Positions 53,480-62,787 of a DNA stretch of 64,000 nt are shown piece after piece (the stretch's first letter is position 1; each line of letters begins with the position of its first letter). Location of the stretch: assembly GCA_023412805.1 (NCBI GenBank), contig JAEZRM010000028.1:62001-126000 (forward strand), in the 5' to 3' direction. Made by a program: the position numbers and the translations under genes. The notes beneath the pieces were generated by a model. It was not told the origin of the DNA. It saw only the letters and a program-made list of their open reading frames with translations, and did not search any database. This DNA is from Pseudomonadota bacterium. GTDB lineage: Bacteria; Pseudomonadota; Alphaproteobacteria; Rhizobiales; Hyphomicrobiaceae.

Positions 53480-54876
53480 GGCATGATCCCGAGCAGCTTC
53501 AGCCATGCGATCTGCAGCGGCGCGATGACCAGAAGGCCGGTTATGGCGAGCGGAATGAGAATGCGGGAGGCGGCGCTGGCCGCGACCTTGCCCATCATGA
53601 GGCCGACCATGACCGGCACGGCTTCGAACGCGAAAAACGGAGATTGCAGCCCGACGAGCATGGCCGTCAGGCCGGCGTTGAGCGGTAGGCCGGTGGCGGC
53701 CTCGATGCCCGGTAGTGTCGGCGTCACGATGGCAATAGATCCCGGAATGGTTGCGCCGACAGCGATCAGCGAGGCCGAGAACGAGATCAGCATGAACCCA
53801 TAGGCGGGCGAAGCACCGGACGCGGGCATGAGCTGCGCCAGCGCCGTTGCGATCATGGTTCCGGCACCGGAGGTCGTGAGCACTGTGGCGACGCCGAGCA
53901 CTGCTGCCAGCGAGATGATCGACGTGATCCTGTTGAAGTCGAAGACGTCCTCGGTGCGTGCAAATCCGAGCGGAGGGAGCAGGCACACGAAACCGGCGGC
54001 GAGCGCAATCCAACCCGGCTTCAGATGATGCAGGAAGTCGGTCATCCAGAGCAGCACGGTGACGGCAAGCAGAATAGCCAGACGACGGGCTGCGGGCGTG
54101 AGTGAGGCGGACATCGTGTCGGCCGCGACGGCTTTCGGCGGCGGTGCGGGCAGAAGCAGGCATATGGCGGCCCAGAACATGAGGGTCTTGAGTAAGCCGA
54201 GCAGCGGCAGGCACATCAGCAGGTATGCGCCATAGCGAATGGTCGGCCCGCCCAATGTCTCCAGTGCGCCGAGAGAGATGACGTTCGTGAGATTGGCCGG
54301 CATGACGCCGTAACTCGTCAGGTAGTTGCCGGCGACGACCGTCAGAATGATGCCGATGTAGCCGCGCGATCCGGGCTCGTAGCCGACTTCCTTCGCTGTC
54401 GCGAGCAGGATCGGGATCATGATGGCGAGCCGTCCCATGGTCGTCGGGACGAGGAAGTTCAAGACCGTCGAGCCGATCAGAATGCTCGCGATGAGGCGTG
54501 GATAGGTGGAGATGCCGCTCATGAGAGCGCGCGCGACATAGCGGCCGAGGCCCGTGCGCTCTGCAGCACCGCCGATGGCGAGGCCGCCGATGACGAGCAT
54601 GGCGGCATTCGACCAGAAGCCCGACAGCAATGGGACTGTCGGCGCGATGCCTGTGGCGAGGGCCAGCGCGAAGAAGATCACGCCCGAATGCAGCGCCGGC
54701 AGCGCGGATGTCGCCCAGAGCGAAACCGTGAAGGCGACGATGGCGAGGCCGATCATGGCATTCGGCGTGTCGGCCGGCGGTGAGAGCATGGCCAACGCGA
54801 TGGCGACCAGCGCGAAGACCGCAACGAGTGCGAGCTTACCCGGTGTAAGGTCGATACCGAGCACGCGACCGCTCAT
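53476..54876 (-). CDS. DASS/SLC13-type anion permease
   Basis: A 466-residue membrane protein with about 11-12 hydrophobic segments of the divalent-anion:sodium symporter or ArsB/CitT superfamily, which import di- or tricarboxylates or sulfate. Features include FLVPTTMGRLAIMIPI and a mirrored SLIAVGATIPGSIAIVTPTLPGI, two pore-like regions rich in small residues. The reading frame ends at a TAG (53476-53478) that lies inside dyad element 2, so the C-terminus may have been set by insertion. Substrate is not predictable. Confidence 0.8.
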   Translation of the reverse strand: MSGRVLGIDLTPGKLALVAVFALVAIALAMLSPPADTPNAMIGLAIVAFTVSLWATSALPALHSGVIFFALALATGIAPTVPLLSGFWSNAAMLVIGGLAIGGAAERTGLGRYVARALMSGISTYPRLIASILIGSTVLNFLVPTTMGRLAIMIPILLATAKEVGYEPGSRGYIGIILTVVAGNYLTSYGVMPANLTNVISLGALETLGGPTIRYGAYLLMCLPLLGLLKTLMFWAAICLLLPAPPPKAVAADTMSASLTPAARRLAILLAVTVLLWMTDFLHHLKPGWIALAAGFVCLLPPLGFARTEDVFDFNRITSIISLAAVLGVATVLTTSGAGTMIATALAQLMPASGASPAYGFMLISFSASLIAVGATIPGSIAIVTPTLPGIEAATGLPLNAGLTAMLVGLQSPFFAFEAVPVMVGLMMGKVAASAASRILIPLAITGLLVIAPLQIAWLKLLGIMP

Positions 54877-54942
54877 GCTGCGCTCTGAGCGCGGCGCGCC
54901 CTCTCGATGATCACGGCGATTCCCCGTTTCGCGCGCTGTGCG

Positions 54943-55986
54943 TCAGCCCTTGGCTTTCTTCGTGCCGCGCACGGCGAGGATCACCTCGGCCATGATCGAC
55001 ACCGCAATCTCGGCCGGCGTCTGGGCGCCGATGTCGAGGCCGATGGGCGACTTGATGCGGGCGAGCTCTTCCTCGGTGATGCCTGCTGCCAGCAGACGCT
55101 CGCGCCGCTTCGCATGATTGCGCGATGAACCGAGGGCGGAGACATAAAGGCAGTTCGCCTTCACCGCGAGCTTCAGCGCCTCGTCGTCAATGTGCGCGAC
55201 ATGGGCGAGCGTCAGAACGGCCGTGTAGGGATCGAGGCCGAGCTTCGGCAGCGCATCCTGGGGCCATTCGGCGATGAGCTTGGCGTCGGCTGCGCCGAAC
55301 CGCGCAGGATCGGCGAAGGCCGTGCGCGGGTCGATAACGATGATCTCGTAGCCGGAAAGTGCCGCGAGCTGCGCTAACACCTGCGCGATGTGCGTCGCAC
55401 CGATCGCAATGATCCGCGCAGGCGGCACGAGCGCGTGCACGAACACGTCGCCGTCGGGGCTTTCGATGAGCTGGCTCTTTGCCGTGCGGAAGCGGTTGGC
55501 GACGTCCTCGGGCAGATTGGCCTCCCCGCGCTCGTAGATGGTGCGCGAGGCATCGTCGAGTTTTGTCTTGATGACGAGGCCGTGCCGGCTCGTACGTGCG
55601 GCGATGGCGCGATCGAGGAGGACGTCGCCGCCGTTGTCCTTGCCGAGCCGCTCGACGAGCACGCGCACTTGCCCGCCGCACGGGAGGCCCGCGCGCCACG
55701 CGGTTTCGTCGGCGACGCCGAAGGTGAGCGTGCGCGGCTTGCCGTCTTCGATCGCTTCGCCGCCCTCGATGATGACGTCGCCTTCGATGCAGCCGCCGGA
55801 TACCGAGCCCTGGAAATTGCCGTCGGCCGCAATGGCCATCTGGCCGCCGACCGGCACAGGAGCGGAGCCCCAGGTATCGATGACGGTCGCGATGGCGACT
55901 TTGCCGTCGCGGGAGAGCCAATCGCGGGCGGTGCCGAGCACGTCGATCGCGGCGGCGTTGGGCGTTCGCGGCTGAAGTTCGGTCAT
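54943..55986 (-). CDS. XdhC/CoxI-family molybdenum cofactor maturation protein
   Basis: A 347-residue protein with an N-terminal XdhC_CoxI domain (GSAPVPVGGQMAIAADGNFQGSVSGGCIEGDV, about 38-69) and a C-terminal Rossmann-like XdhC_C domain (IIAIGATHIAQVLAQLAALSGYEIIVIDPR, about 200-235). XdhC proteins bind molybdenum cofactor and support its sulfuration for xanthine dehydrogenase or CO dehydrogenase-type enzymes. No xdhA, xdhB or coxL gene is in the window. The start is ATG 55986 after GAGAGGG; the frame is open to 56034. Confidence 0.9.
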   Translation of the reverse strand: MTELQPRTPNAAAIDVLGTARDWLSRDGKVAIATVIDTWGSAPVPVGGQMAIAADGNFQGSVSGGCIEGDVIIEGGEAIEDGKPRTLTFGVADETAWRAGLPCGGQVRVLVERLGKDNGGDVLLDRAIAARTSRHGLVIKTKLDDASRTIYERGEANLPEDVANRFRTAKSQLIESPDGDVFVHALVPPARIIAIGATHIAQVLAQLAALSGYEIIVIDPRTAFADPARFGAADAKLIAEWPQDALPKLGLDPYTAVLTLAHVAHIDDEALKLAVKANCLYVSALGSSRNHAKRRERLLAAGITEEELARIKSPIGLDIGAQTPAEIAVSIMAEVILAVRGTKKAKG

Positions 55987-56039
55987 GGCGACCCTCTCTT
56001 CTCCCTTTCTCCGCAAGAGCGGGGAGAGGGGCACTTGAA

Positions 56040-56975
56040 CTAAGACGCGCGCACTTGCGCACGTCCTGCAGATCGGCGCGGCGTTGTCGAGCGGTTGCTA
56101 CCGCCGGATCGCGTCGATTGTGCGCCGCGCCGTTCCTCGGGATCGAGTCGGAAAGTGGCGCCCATGCGGGTCGCGGCGTCGCGCAACGCGGGAGCGTATG
56201 CCAGCAATTGCTCAAGCCCGAGGCGTGCATTCGGGGCCGAGATGGCGACGGCGCCGACGAGATCGCCGCTCTCCGTCAGGACGGGCATGGCAATGCAGAC
56301 GACGCCGTCGATGTATTCCTGCTCGTCGGTACCGATACCGCTCTCGCGGATCTTGTCGAGTGCACGGCTGAGGCGCGCGGCATCCGTGATGGTGCGGCTC
56401 GTGTGCCGGATGAGCGGCAGCGCGGCGATGATCTCGGCGCGTTGCTCGAGGGGCTGCAGCGCGAGGAGCAGCTTGCCGATAGCGGAAGCGTGCGCCGGTA
56501 CGCGGCTGCCAGCGTCGAAGCGCAGACCGAGCGGCCACTTTGCTTCGACGCGATCGAGATAGATGACCTCGGAACCCGACAGCACACCGAAATTGCAGGT
56601 CTCGCCCACCTCCTGCGAGAGTGCGCGCAGGATCGAATGCCGGAGCGAGCGCGGCGCGGCGGCGGCGAGCGTATCGAAGGCGAGCTTGATGAGGCGCGGC
56701 CCTTCGATGTAGCCGCGTTTCCAGTGATCGCGCTCGATGAGGCCCATGTCGGCGAGCGCCGCGGTGATGCGATGGGCCGTCGGCTTGGTCAGGCCGGAGC
56801 GGCGCACGAGCTCTGCCATGGACAGGGGCTCGCGGGCTTCGGACACAAGCTCCAGGATCATCAGCGCCTTACCGCTGGCGCCGAGCGGGGTCGCGTCGCT
56901 GACGTCGCGGCTGCGGGCGGCCGATCGGGCACGCGGCGCGCCATTCGCGGGGCGCTTTTGCGGTCGGTTGGTCAT
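56040..56975 (-). CDS. IclR-family transcriptional regulator
   Basis: A 311-residue regulator. A short basic leader (1-30) precedes the helix-turn-helix (about 35-95, PLSMAELVRRSGLTKPTAHRITAALADMGLIERD) and the IclR effector domain (about 105-270), with a low-complexity arginine/serine-rich tail. IclR proteins commonly control aromatic and acid catabolism; the neighbouring thiolase, permease and XdhC genes on the same strand are plausible targets. ATG 56975 is preferred over the longer frame to 57062. Confidence 0.88.
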   Translation of the reverse strand: MTNRPQKRPANGAPRARSAARSRDVSDATPLGASGKALMILELVSEAREPLSMAELVRRSGLTKPTAHRITAALADMGLIERDHWKRGYIEGPRLIKLAFDTLAAAAPRSLRHSILRALSQEVGETCNFGVLSGSEVIYLDRVEAKWPLGLRFDAGSRVPAHASAIGKLLLALQPLEQRAEIIAALPLIRHTSRTITDAARLSRALDKIRESGIGTDEQEYIDGVVCIAMPVLTESGDLVGAVAISAPNARLGLEQLLAYAPALRDAATRMGATFRLDPEERRGAQSTRSGGSNRSTTPRRSAGRAQVRAS

Positions 56976-57101
56976 GAGCCTCTTCTGGATCAAGAGTTTC
57001 GGCAAGTATCGCTTGTCTCGGCCTGCGAAATCAATCGTTGTGCGGAGTGAGAGCCTGCGCAATTCGTTGCATTCGGGCGGGATCAGATATGCCGTTCACC
57101 A

Positions 57102-57581
57102 TTAGGGCTTGGGCTTGCTGGCGTAGACCGCGGCCGGATCGAAGAGCGGAGCGCCGCCGACGGGCCTCATAGCGAGATCAGCCGGATTGCCGGGGCCGAG
57201 GGGCACGGCGCGGTAGAAGCAACTCTTGCGACCGGTGTGGCAGGCGGCCCCTGCGCCCGCGACGCGGACCTTGAGCCAGATGGCATCCTGGTCGCAATCC
57301 GTACGCAGCTCGACGACTTCGAGGATGTTTCCGCTCTCCTCACCCTTCTTCCACTGTCGGCCGCGCGAGCGGCTGTAGAAGTGCGCGTGCCCCGTCTCGA
57401 TCGTGCGGACGAGCGCGTTGGCGTCCATCCAGGCGAACATGAGGACATCGCCCGTATCGGCATCCGTCGCGACCGCGGCGAGAAGGCCGGCCTCGTCGAA
57501 CTTCGGGGCAAATGTGGCGCCTTCCTCGATATCGACGGGCGAGCCGCGTTCGGCAAAGGGACCTGAAGCCGTGGTGCTCAT
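57102..57581 (-). CDS. hisI: Phosphoribosyl-AMP cyclohydrolase
   Basis: A 159-residue monofunctional HisI, which opens the purine ring of phosphoribosyl-AMP in histidine synthesis. The magnesium-binding triad is in TDCDQDAIW and the zinc cysteines in CHTGRKSC, with [14 protein letters not shown] as the N-terminal signature. Not fused to HisE. The ATG at 57581 is used; a TTG at 57608 also starts the frame. Upstream is folE on the same strand. Confidence 0.94.
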   Translation of the reverse strand: MSTTASGPFAERGSPVDIEEGATFAPKFDEAGLLAAVATDADTGDVLMFAWMDANALVRTIETGHAHFYSRSRGRQWKKGEESGNILEVVELRTDCDQDAIWLKVRVAGAGAACHTGRKSCFYRAVPLGPGNPADLAMRPVGGAPLFDPAAVYASKPKP

Positions 57582-57621
57582 GGCGCGTTCCAGTTCAGCA
57601 CTGTTCAAGCCGGAGAAAACG

Positions 57622-58275
57622 TCAGGTCCGTTGGCCGGCGTGGACCAGCTGGAGAAAGCGGTCGCGATAGCTGGCGTCGCTCTCGAAAACGCCGCTGAAA
57701 CGCGTAGTCACCGTCGACACGCCATGCTGGCGTACGCCGCGCATGGACATGCACTGATGCTCGGCCTCGATCAGGATCGCGACGCCGCGCGGCGCGAGTA
57801 CCTTCTCGATGGCACCAGCAATTTCGGCCGTGAGCTTTTCCTGCGTCTGCAGGCGGCCCGCGAAGATCTCGACGACACGCGCGAGCTTCGAGAGGCCGAC
57901 GACGCGGCTGCCCGGCAGATACGCGATATGGGCGACGCCGACGAACGGCGCGATGTGATGCTCGCAGTGGCTCTGCACGCGAATGTCGCGGAGCATGACC
58001 ATATCGTCGTACCCGCCGACGTCCTCAAACGTGCGTGAGAGCGCCTCGACAGGGTCGGCGCCGTAGCCGGCGAAATATTCCTCGAAAGCGGCCGCCACGC
58101 GCTTCGGCGTGTCGCGCAGGCCCTCGCGATTGGGGTCGTCACCGGCCCAGGCGAGCAGTGTGCGCACGGCTTCCTCAGCCTCGGCGCGGCTCGGCCGCCC
58201 AGACGCGCTATCGGGCGCGCTTTCCCCCGTCAGCTTAAGGCGCGCGGCGCCATTCTTCTTGATCATCGGCTCCAT
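57622..58275 (-). CDS. folE: GTP cyclohydrolase I
   Basis: A 217-residue FolE enzyme converting GTP to dihydroneopterin triphosphate for folate. Zinc and catalytic residues are visible in [11 protein letters not shown] and the later [11 protein letters not shown], with LQTQEKLT between. The ATG at 58275 follows GGAAGG; 58266 is a second option. It is head-to-head with the IscU-like gene across a 311-base region. Confidence 0.95.
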   Translation of the reverse strand: MEPMIKKNGAARLKLTGESAPDSASGRPSRAEAEEAVRTLLAWAGDDPNREGLRDTPKRVAAAFEEYFAGYGADPVEALSRTFEDVGGYDDMVMLRDIRVQSHCEHHIAPFVGVAHIAYLPGSRVVGLSKLARVVEIFAGRLQTQEKLTAEIAGAIEKVLAPRGVAILIEAEHQCMSMRGVRQHGVSTVTTRFSGVFESDASYRDRFLQLVHAGQRT

Positions 58276-58586
58276 GCGTTCGACCTTCCGGCGAGCGTTT
58301 CGACCTGCGCTTATCATGTTTGGGCGGGCTTGTATCGCCTGGGTTCCCCGCGCCGCGCTTGAATTCGACCTCTGCGCGCGCGATATATCCGGCAGGGCGC
58401 ATGGGTGCGGCGATCGACGCCCGTCCAGTCAGGACTATGGCAACACGAGTTGGCCAGCACGATGTGGGATGGCTGGTTCATCGCGACAAGATGGGCGACA
58501 AGCCGTCCGACAGCGTAACTTCCGGTCGGCTCGACGGTCAACCGCCGAGGCTGGAACAGCATTAAGGCCTGAGGATCCGGAGGATC
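58276..58586. other. Divergent promoter region of folE and the IscU-like gene
   Basis: A 311-base gap. Short frames are open on both strands, but none has a family-like sequence. I see no strong repeat or hairpin. A GGAGG site at about 58577 is placed for the IscU-like start at 58587. Confidence 0.5.
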
Positions 58587-59054
58587 ATGACAGAGCTGAG
58601 CGACCTCTATAGCCAGCGTATCATCGAGCTGGCCGCGGGCATCCCGCCGGCCGGCCGCTTGGCTGCGCCCGATGCAACGGCCTCGGCCCATTCGAAGCTT
58701 TGTGGCTCCACCATTGCCATTGAGCTCGCCATGAAGGGCGATCGCGTCAAGGAGTACGCTCAGACCGTCAAGGCCTGCCTTCTCGGCCAGGCCTCGGCCG
58801 CCATCATGGCACGCAATATCGTCGGCTCAAGCGAAGCGGAGCTGCGTGAGGTCGCCGCTGAAGTGCGTCGTATGCTCAAGGAGAACGGGCCACCGCCTTC
58901 CGGGCGCTGGGCCGATCTCGCGGCGCTCGAGCCGGTGCGCGAGGTCAAGGGGCGTCACGCCTCGACGCTGCTCGCCTTCGAGGCGGTCGTGCGCGCGCTG
59001 GATGAGATTGCCGAGAAGAGCGGTAAGCAGGAGGTAGCTGCCGCGCGCGATTGA
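58587..59054 (+). CDS. IscU/NifU-like iron-sulfur scaffold protein
   Basis: A 155-residue protein of the Fe-S scaffold fold. Two ligand cysteines are present, C39 (LCGSTI) and C64 (ACLLGQAS), but the third cysteine position is A125 in GRHAST, next to H124. Canonical IscU and SufU keep a cysteine there, so cluster assembly in the usual way is doubtful. It may be a related carrier or use the histidine. The C-terminal 30 residues are helical. It is followed by yidD, an arrangement seen in related bacteria. Confidence 0.85.
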   Translation: MTELSDLYSQRIIELAAGIPPAGRLAAPDATASAHSKLCGSTIAIELAMKGDRVKEYAQTVKACLLGQASAAIMARNIVGSSEAELREVAAEVRRMLKENGPPPSGRWADLAALEPVREVKGRHASTLLAFEAVVRALDEIAEKSGKQEVAAARD

Positions 59055-59072
59055 TGCAGGGCAGTTGCAACG

Positions 59073-59393
59073 ATGGCGAACCCTATTGAGCACCTCACCA
59101 AGGAGATTGCCAAGGCGCCCGTGCGGCTCTACCGCTGGACGTTGAAGCCGCTGCTCGGCCATGAGTGCCGGCACCTGCCGACATGCTCGGAATACGCGCT
59201 CGACGCGATCGAGATCAACGGCGCGTGGCGCGGTTGGTGGCTCGCCGGTGCACGCGTCTGCCGGTGCCATCCGTGGGGCACGTCGGGTTATGATCCGGCG
59301 CCCGATGTGCGGAGCGAGCGTCACTGGTTCGCGCCCTGGCGCTACGGCCGCTGGTCGCAGCGTCAGGTCGAGGCGGATCGAATGCCGTCGTAG
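59073..59393 (+). CDS. yidD: YidD membrane protein insertion efficiency factor
   Basis: A 106-residue amphipathic protein of the YidD family, which assists YidC in inserting membrane proteins. The cysteine-rich signature is clear: GHECRHLPTCSEYALDAIE then RVCRCHPWGTSGYDP. Start ATG 59073, 18 bases after the IscU-like gene. A structured repeat begins 6 bases past its stop codon. Confidence 0.95.
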   Translation: MANPIEHLTKEIAKAPVRLYRWTLKPLLGHECRHLPTCSEYALDAIEINGAWRGWWLAGARVCRCHPWGTSGYDPAPDVRSERHWFAPWRYGRWSQRQVEADRMPS

Positions 59394-59399
59394 TGAGTG

Positions 59400-59457
59400 G
59401 CTGCGGGCATAGCAGCACGGCTGAACGCGACAGCACCTCTTTCCAGCAGCCCGCGGC
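59400..59457. repeat. Structured 3'-end repeat, copy C
   Basis: Left arm GCTGCGGGC and right arm GCCCGCGGC, complementary with one G-T wobble, enclose 40 bases beginning ATAGCA and ending CCAGCA. It follows the yidD stop by 6 bases and is 26 bases from copy D. Confidence 0.8.
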
Positions 59458-59483
59458 AACAAACGCGACCTCGCGCATTGGCC

Positions 59484-59541
59484 GCCGCCGCCATAGCATT
59501 TACAGCGGAGTGCGAAGCACCCCTTGCCAGCAGGCGGCGGC
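59484..59541. repeat. Structured 3'-end repeat, copy D
   Basis: Arms GCCGCCGCC (59484-59492) and GGCGGCGGC (59533-59541) with the same 40-base framed interior (ATAGCA to CCAGCA, AGCACCCCTT conserved). It ends 5 bases from the stop of the Sel1-type gene on the minus strand. The arms differ from copies A and C but pair perfectly. Confidence 0.8.
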
Positions 59542-59546
59542 AAATA

Positions 59547-60491
59547 CTATCGCGCGCTCAGGCGACGCAGTCGCTCATCGGCATCGCGCGCACCGAGTTC
59601 GCGCGCTTTCTCGTACCAACTCCGAGCGAGTGCAATGTCGGGCTGGACGCCTGCAACGCCCATGGCGGCGAGTTCCGCCGGATCGTAGGTGGCGGCGAGC
59701 GCGAACGCGCCGTCTGCGAGATTGGCGTCGGCGGCGCGCCGGTAGAAAAGCCGTGCGGCTGCGATGTTGCCCTGCTGCGCCTGCGCGCGTCCACGCACGA
59801 CGAACGCGAGCGCGCGCTGCTGGTCCTCCGTCAGCGCCGGGGGCGCTTTCGGTGCGGTGGTCGCAGGAACTGGTGGGCGCTGGGCTGGTGGTGGCGACGC
59901 GTCCAGCGGGGCTGGCGGTGCGCCGACGGAGGCGATATTACGCTCGCGCGGCGCCTCTGGTTGCTGAGGCGCGATCAACTCGGCCGCCGCGACAACGAGG
60001 GATGCGCGTGCGTCCGCGAGGACCGTCCCGTCGATTTGCACGAGAGCAATCGTTATGTCGGACTTGCCGGAGACACCGACAGGTATCGAAATGCGCAGGT
60101 TCGGCAGTACAGAGAGCGGCACGGCCCATGAGCCGGGCGCAATGGAGTGGCCCTCCGAGAGTACGACGGCGGACGGCATCCCGCGGATGCGCACGAAGCT
60201 GTTGCGCGGGATCGCGTCGATGGGGCCGATCTGAATCGGCAGGGGCGTCTCGCTGGCCGGCTCGACGAGAACGACCTTGCCGATGTTGATATGTGGCTTC
60301 TGTCCGACCTGCGCCTGGGCTTGAAGCCAACCCGAGGCGCCATCTTCCGTATCGGAAAGCGTAGCCGGACTTCCAAGCGCGGGAACGGCTGCGGCTGGCG
60401 GGCCCGTCGCTACTGCAAGCGTGATGATGCAGAGGCCTGTGGCACCCCTCAAGATGCCGGCCATGGGCATCCGCATCCTGGTGTAAGTCAT
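59547..60491 (-). CDS. Periplasmic Sel1/TPR-type protein
   Basis: A 314-residue protein with an N-terminal signal peptide (about 1-35, ending at PAAA), a beta-rich middle (about 65-165), a proline/alanine-rich linker (170-215) and a C-terminal Sel1/TPR-like helical repeat pair (about 222-310, ALAFVVRGRAQAQQGNIAAARLFYRRAADANLADGAFALAATYDP). Such repeats mediate protein contacts. No specific function is evident. Its 3' end is marked by copy D of the structured repeat. Confidence 0.75.
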   Translation of the reverse strand: MTYTRMRMPMAGILRGATGLCIITLAVATGPPAAAVPALGSPATLSDTEDGASGWLQAQAQVGQKPHINIGKVVLVEPASETPLPIQIGPIDAIPRNSFVRIRGMPSAVVLSEGHSIAPGSWAVPLSVLPNLRISIPVGVSGKSDITIALVQIDGTVLADARASLVVAAAELIAPQQPEAPRERNIASVGAPPAPLDASPPPAQRPPVPATTAPKAPPALTEDQQRALAFVVRGRAQAQQGNIAAARLFYRRAADANLADGAFALAATYDPAELAAMGVAGVQPDIALARSWYEKARELGARDADERLRRLSAR

Positions 60492-60552
60492 ATCGCCCCC
60501 TTGCGCCGCCGATGCGGGCCCGCCTCGGCGACGGCCGTCCGCCGCCGCCGTA

Positions 60553-61740
60553 TCAGTTCTGCTTCTTGGTCCACTCGATGAACTGCTGGAAGAGTCGTTC
60601 CTGCTCTTGCGGATTGTCCGGCGCCGCGCGTGCCGCCTGGGCGCGAGCCAGCGCGTGGTCGATCTTCGGCCGTTCAGCAGCCTGCGGAGGCGCCTTCACG
60701 ACCTTGTCGAGCTTGTCCTGCATGGGCTGGAAGCGTTTCCAGCCAGGTACGCTGCCGGCGAGATTCACATCCTTCCACTTGGGGTGATAGCCGGGCTCGT
60801 TCTGCAGGCGCGGGAAGCGATCGTGGATGTAGTCGACAAGGCGCGAAACGCGTTGGAAGCGGTCGGTGTCGCGCGGCCAGTCATAGACAGCAAGCAGCGC
60901 CGGCACGGCGATCGTCTCGATGCGCTGGCCTTCCGGAATGAGCGCCGGATAGTCCTTCGACTCGAGATAGGCCGGCAAATAGTACTCGAGCTTATCGTTG
61001 TACTCGACGGGCAGGAACTTGAAGCCTTCGGGAAAATCGCCTTTCAGGAATGGCGGCAGCGGTTTCGACGAAACCCAGACTGTCGCAGCGAATTTGCTTT
61101 CACCCTTACGCATGGAGGCCATGGCGACATTGTGCGGAATGAACTGTGCGTCGATGTTGATGCCGAGTTGCTTGAAGATGATCGGGCCGCTGTAGGCGGC
61201 AGCCGTTCCGACCGTATTGAAGTTCACGGTCTTGCCTTCAAGATCCTTGACCGAGTTGATCTCAGGACCCGCGAAGATGTGCAGTTCGGACGGGAAGAGG
61301 TTCATCAGGTAGTTGATGCGCCGCCCGATGCCCGCGATTTCCGGGTTGTTCTTGAAGTGCTCGAGAACATCGCCATAGACGATCGCGGCATCGACGCCGC
61401 GGAGGTACAGCAGGTCGAATACGTTATCGAAGGGGCCGCGCGTCACGATCGGGAGCACGCGCATGTTGTCGCCGTCGTCAACAACGCGTGCCAGTTCGGC
61501 CGCGAACTGCAGAGGCGCGCCCTCGGTGCGGCCGGCGGCGAGACCTACGGTCCAGGAATTGATTGCCTCCCGTCGCTTGGCCTCCGCGGAGAGGGGCTGC
61601 GCCTGAGCTTGCTTGGTGGGGCGCTTCGCGCCCTGGGCAAGCTGCTGTTGCGCCTCGGCGCTCCCGATGAAGGGCGCTGCCGCGACGGCAAGGGCGAGCA
61701 GCATCCACCAAAGGACCCGGCTGCAACGCGTAACAAACAT
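60553..61740 (-). CDS. TAXI-family TRAP solute-binding protein
   Basis: A 395-residue secreted protein with signal peptide (1-30, ending SAEA) and a TAXI/NMT1-like binding domain: WTVGLAAGRTEG, DAAIVYGDVLEHFK, LFPSELHIFAGPEINSVKDLEGKTVNFNT and FLPVEYNDKLEYYLPAYLESKDYP. TAXI proteins normally deliver substrate to fused TRAP permeases, but none is adjacent, so this one is an orphan. A proline/alanine-rich and charged tail (about 355-395) is unusual. ATG 61740 follows GGAGG. Confidence 0.85.
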   Translation of the reverse strand: MFVTRCSRVLWWMLLALAVAAAPFIGSAEAQQQLAQGAKRPTKQAQAQPLSAEAKRREAINSWTVGLAAGRTEGAPLQFAAELARVVDDGDNMRVLPIVTRGPFDNVFDLLYLRGVDAAIVYGDVLEHFKNNPEIAGIGRRINYLMNLFPSELHIFAGPEINSVKDLEGKTVNFNTVGTAAAYSGPIIFKQLGINIDAQFIPHNVAMASMRKGESKFAATVWVSSKPLPPFLKGDFPEGFKFLPVEYNDKLEYYLPAYLESKDYPALIPEGQRIETIAVPALLAVYDWPRDTDRFQRVSRLVDYIHDRFPRLQNEPGYHPKWKDVNLAGSVPGWKRFQPMQDKLDKVVKAPPQAAERPKIDHALARAQAARAAPDNPQEQERLFQQFIEWTKKQN

Positions 61741-61980
61741 GAAAACCTCCGTTTCGTCCGGTCGCAATGACCATCACTTCGGCGCCGCCATGCGGACATC
61801 CGGGCACACTCGCCTCCCAGCGGAAGGCGCTTCCTCGATAGTCCTCCCGGGGGATGGCGGAGCGCGCGTCAAGCGCGCGATCCAGCCTCATGGGCCTTTT
61901 GCGGCCTCTTGCCGGCCAATCGCGGCCGGAGGTCGGGCGGTGCGCAGGCGATGCGGCCGCGGTAGATCGAAGATGTGCGC

Positions 61981-62520
61981 TCAGGGGCGGATGTAGGCGT
62001 AACCCTGGCCCTGCAGCTCTGCGAGGCGGACGACACCCGACGGGATAACCTTGGCCTCGCTCATTATTGGGACGTCTTTTGCTTCCTGCTTCGACACATT
62101 CGCCTGCGTGTTGGCGCAGGCGGCGAAGGTGAGCTCGGGATTTTCGAGAGACATCGTCTGGATGCGAGCCTTCACCGGGCTCGTGTCATCGCGCAGCATC
62201 GTGAGGCCAGGACCGAAGGTTACGATCTCGACGACGACCTTCTCACCAGCCTTCTTGTAATGGGCGATGATGTTGTTCGCATTGTTGAGCGCGAGGTTCA
62301 TGAGCTGCGGATTGTTCTCGGCAACCTGGATCGCGATCTTGTGGACCTTCGCGGCCGCCGTCGGCTTCCTTTCCTTGCTCTTGGCCTGCGCGGTCTTGGT
62401 GGCCTGGGCTTTGACGCGCTCCTTCGGCGCGTCCTGCGCGCACGCGGCGAGCGGGCTCAAGCCAACTAGGCATCCGACGGCAGTCATCATTGCGATCCGA
62501 CGACGCACGCGAGCAGTCAT
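61981..62520 (-). CDS. DsrE-family exported protein
   Basis: A 179-residue protein whose domain (about 65-175, HKIAIQVAENNPQLMNLALNNANNIIAHYKKAGEKVVVEIVTFGPGL) fits the DsrE/YchN fold. A conserved cysteine lies in FAACANT. The N-terminus has a signal peptide with a possible lipobox LAAC (C27), then a lysine/alanine-rich linker. DsrE relatives handle sulfane sulfur, but the periplasmic forms are largely uncharacterised. ATG 62520 is preferred to the longer frame to 62601. Confidence 0.82.
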   Translation of the reverse strand: MTARVRRRIAMMTAVGCLVGLSPLAACAQDAPKERVKAQATKTAQAKSKERKPTAAAKVHKIAIQVAENNPQLMNLALNNANNIIAHYKKAGEKVVVEIVTFGPGLTMLRDDTSPVKARIQTMSLENPELTFAACANTQANVSKQEAKDVPIMSEAKVIPSGVVRLAELQGQGYAYIRP

Positions 62521-62787
62521 GAATTTTACTCCGATCCCCTGGGGGCCCGGCACACGCCATTGGGCCACTTCCCCGATCGGGTTGCCGCTGCTGTCGCCCA
62601 CGTCTGCTGTCGCTCATATCGGAACTGCGGATGCAAGAAATCCGCCCCGCCCGATGGACGGTGCCCGACTTGAGAAACAGATAAATGAAAGACCCTCGAA
62701 ACCCCGGCAATCCCGATCTGAGCGTCGTCGCAGTTTCCGGGCTTTTTTGGGGCACTGAACGATCGAGAACGAAAAATAATCATAGGC

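Noticed and set aside
58320..58565. 81-residue frame between folE and the IscU-like gene
   Set aside because: No motif, no clear ribosome binding site and a composition like the shadows elsewhere; it most likely lies in the promoter region.
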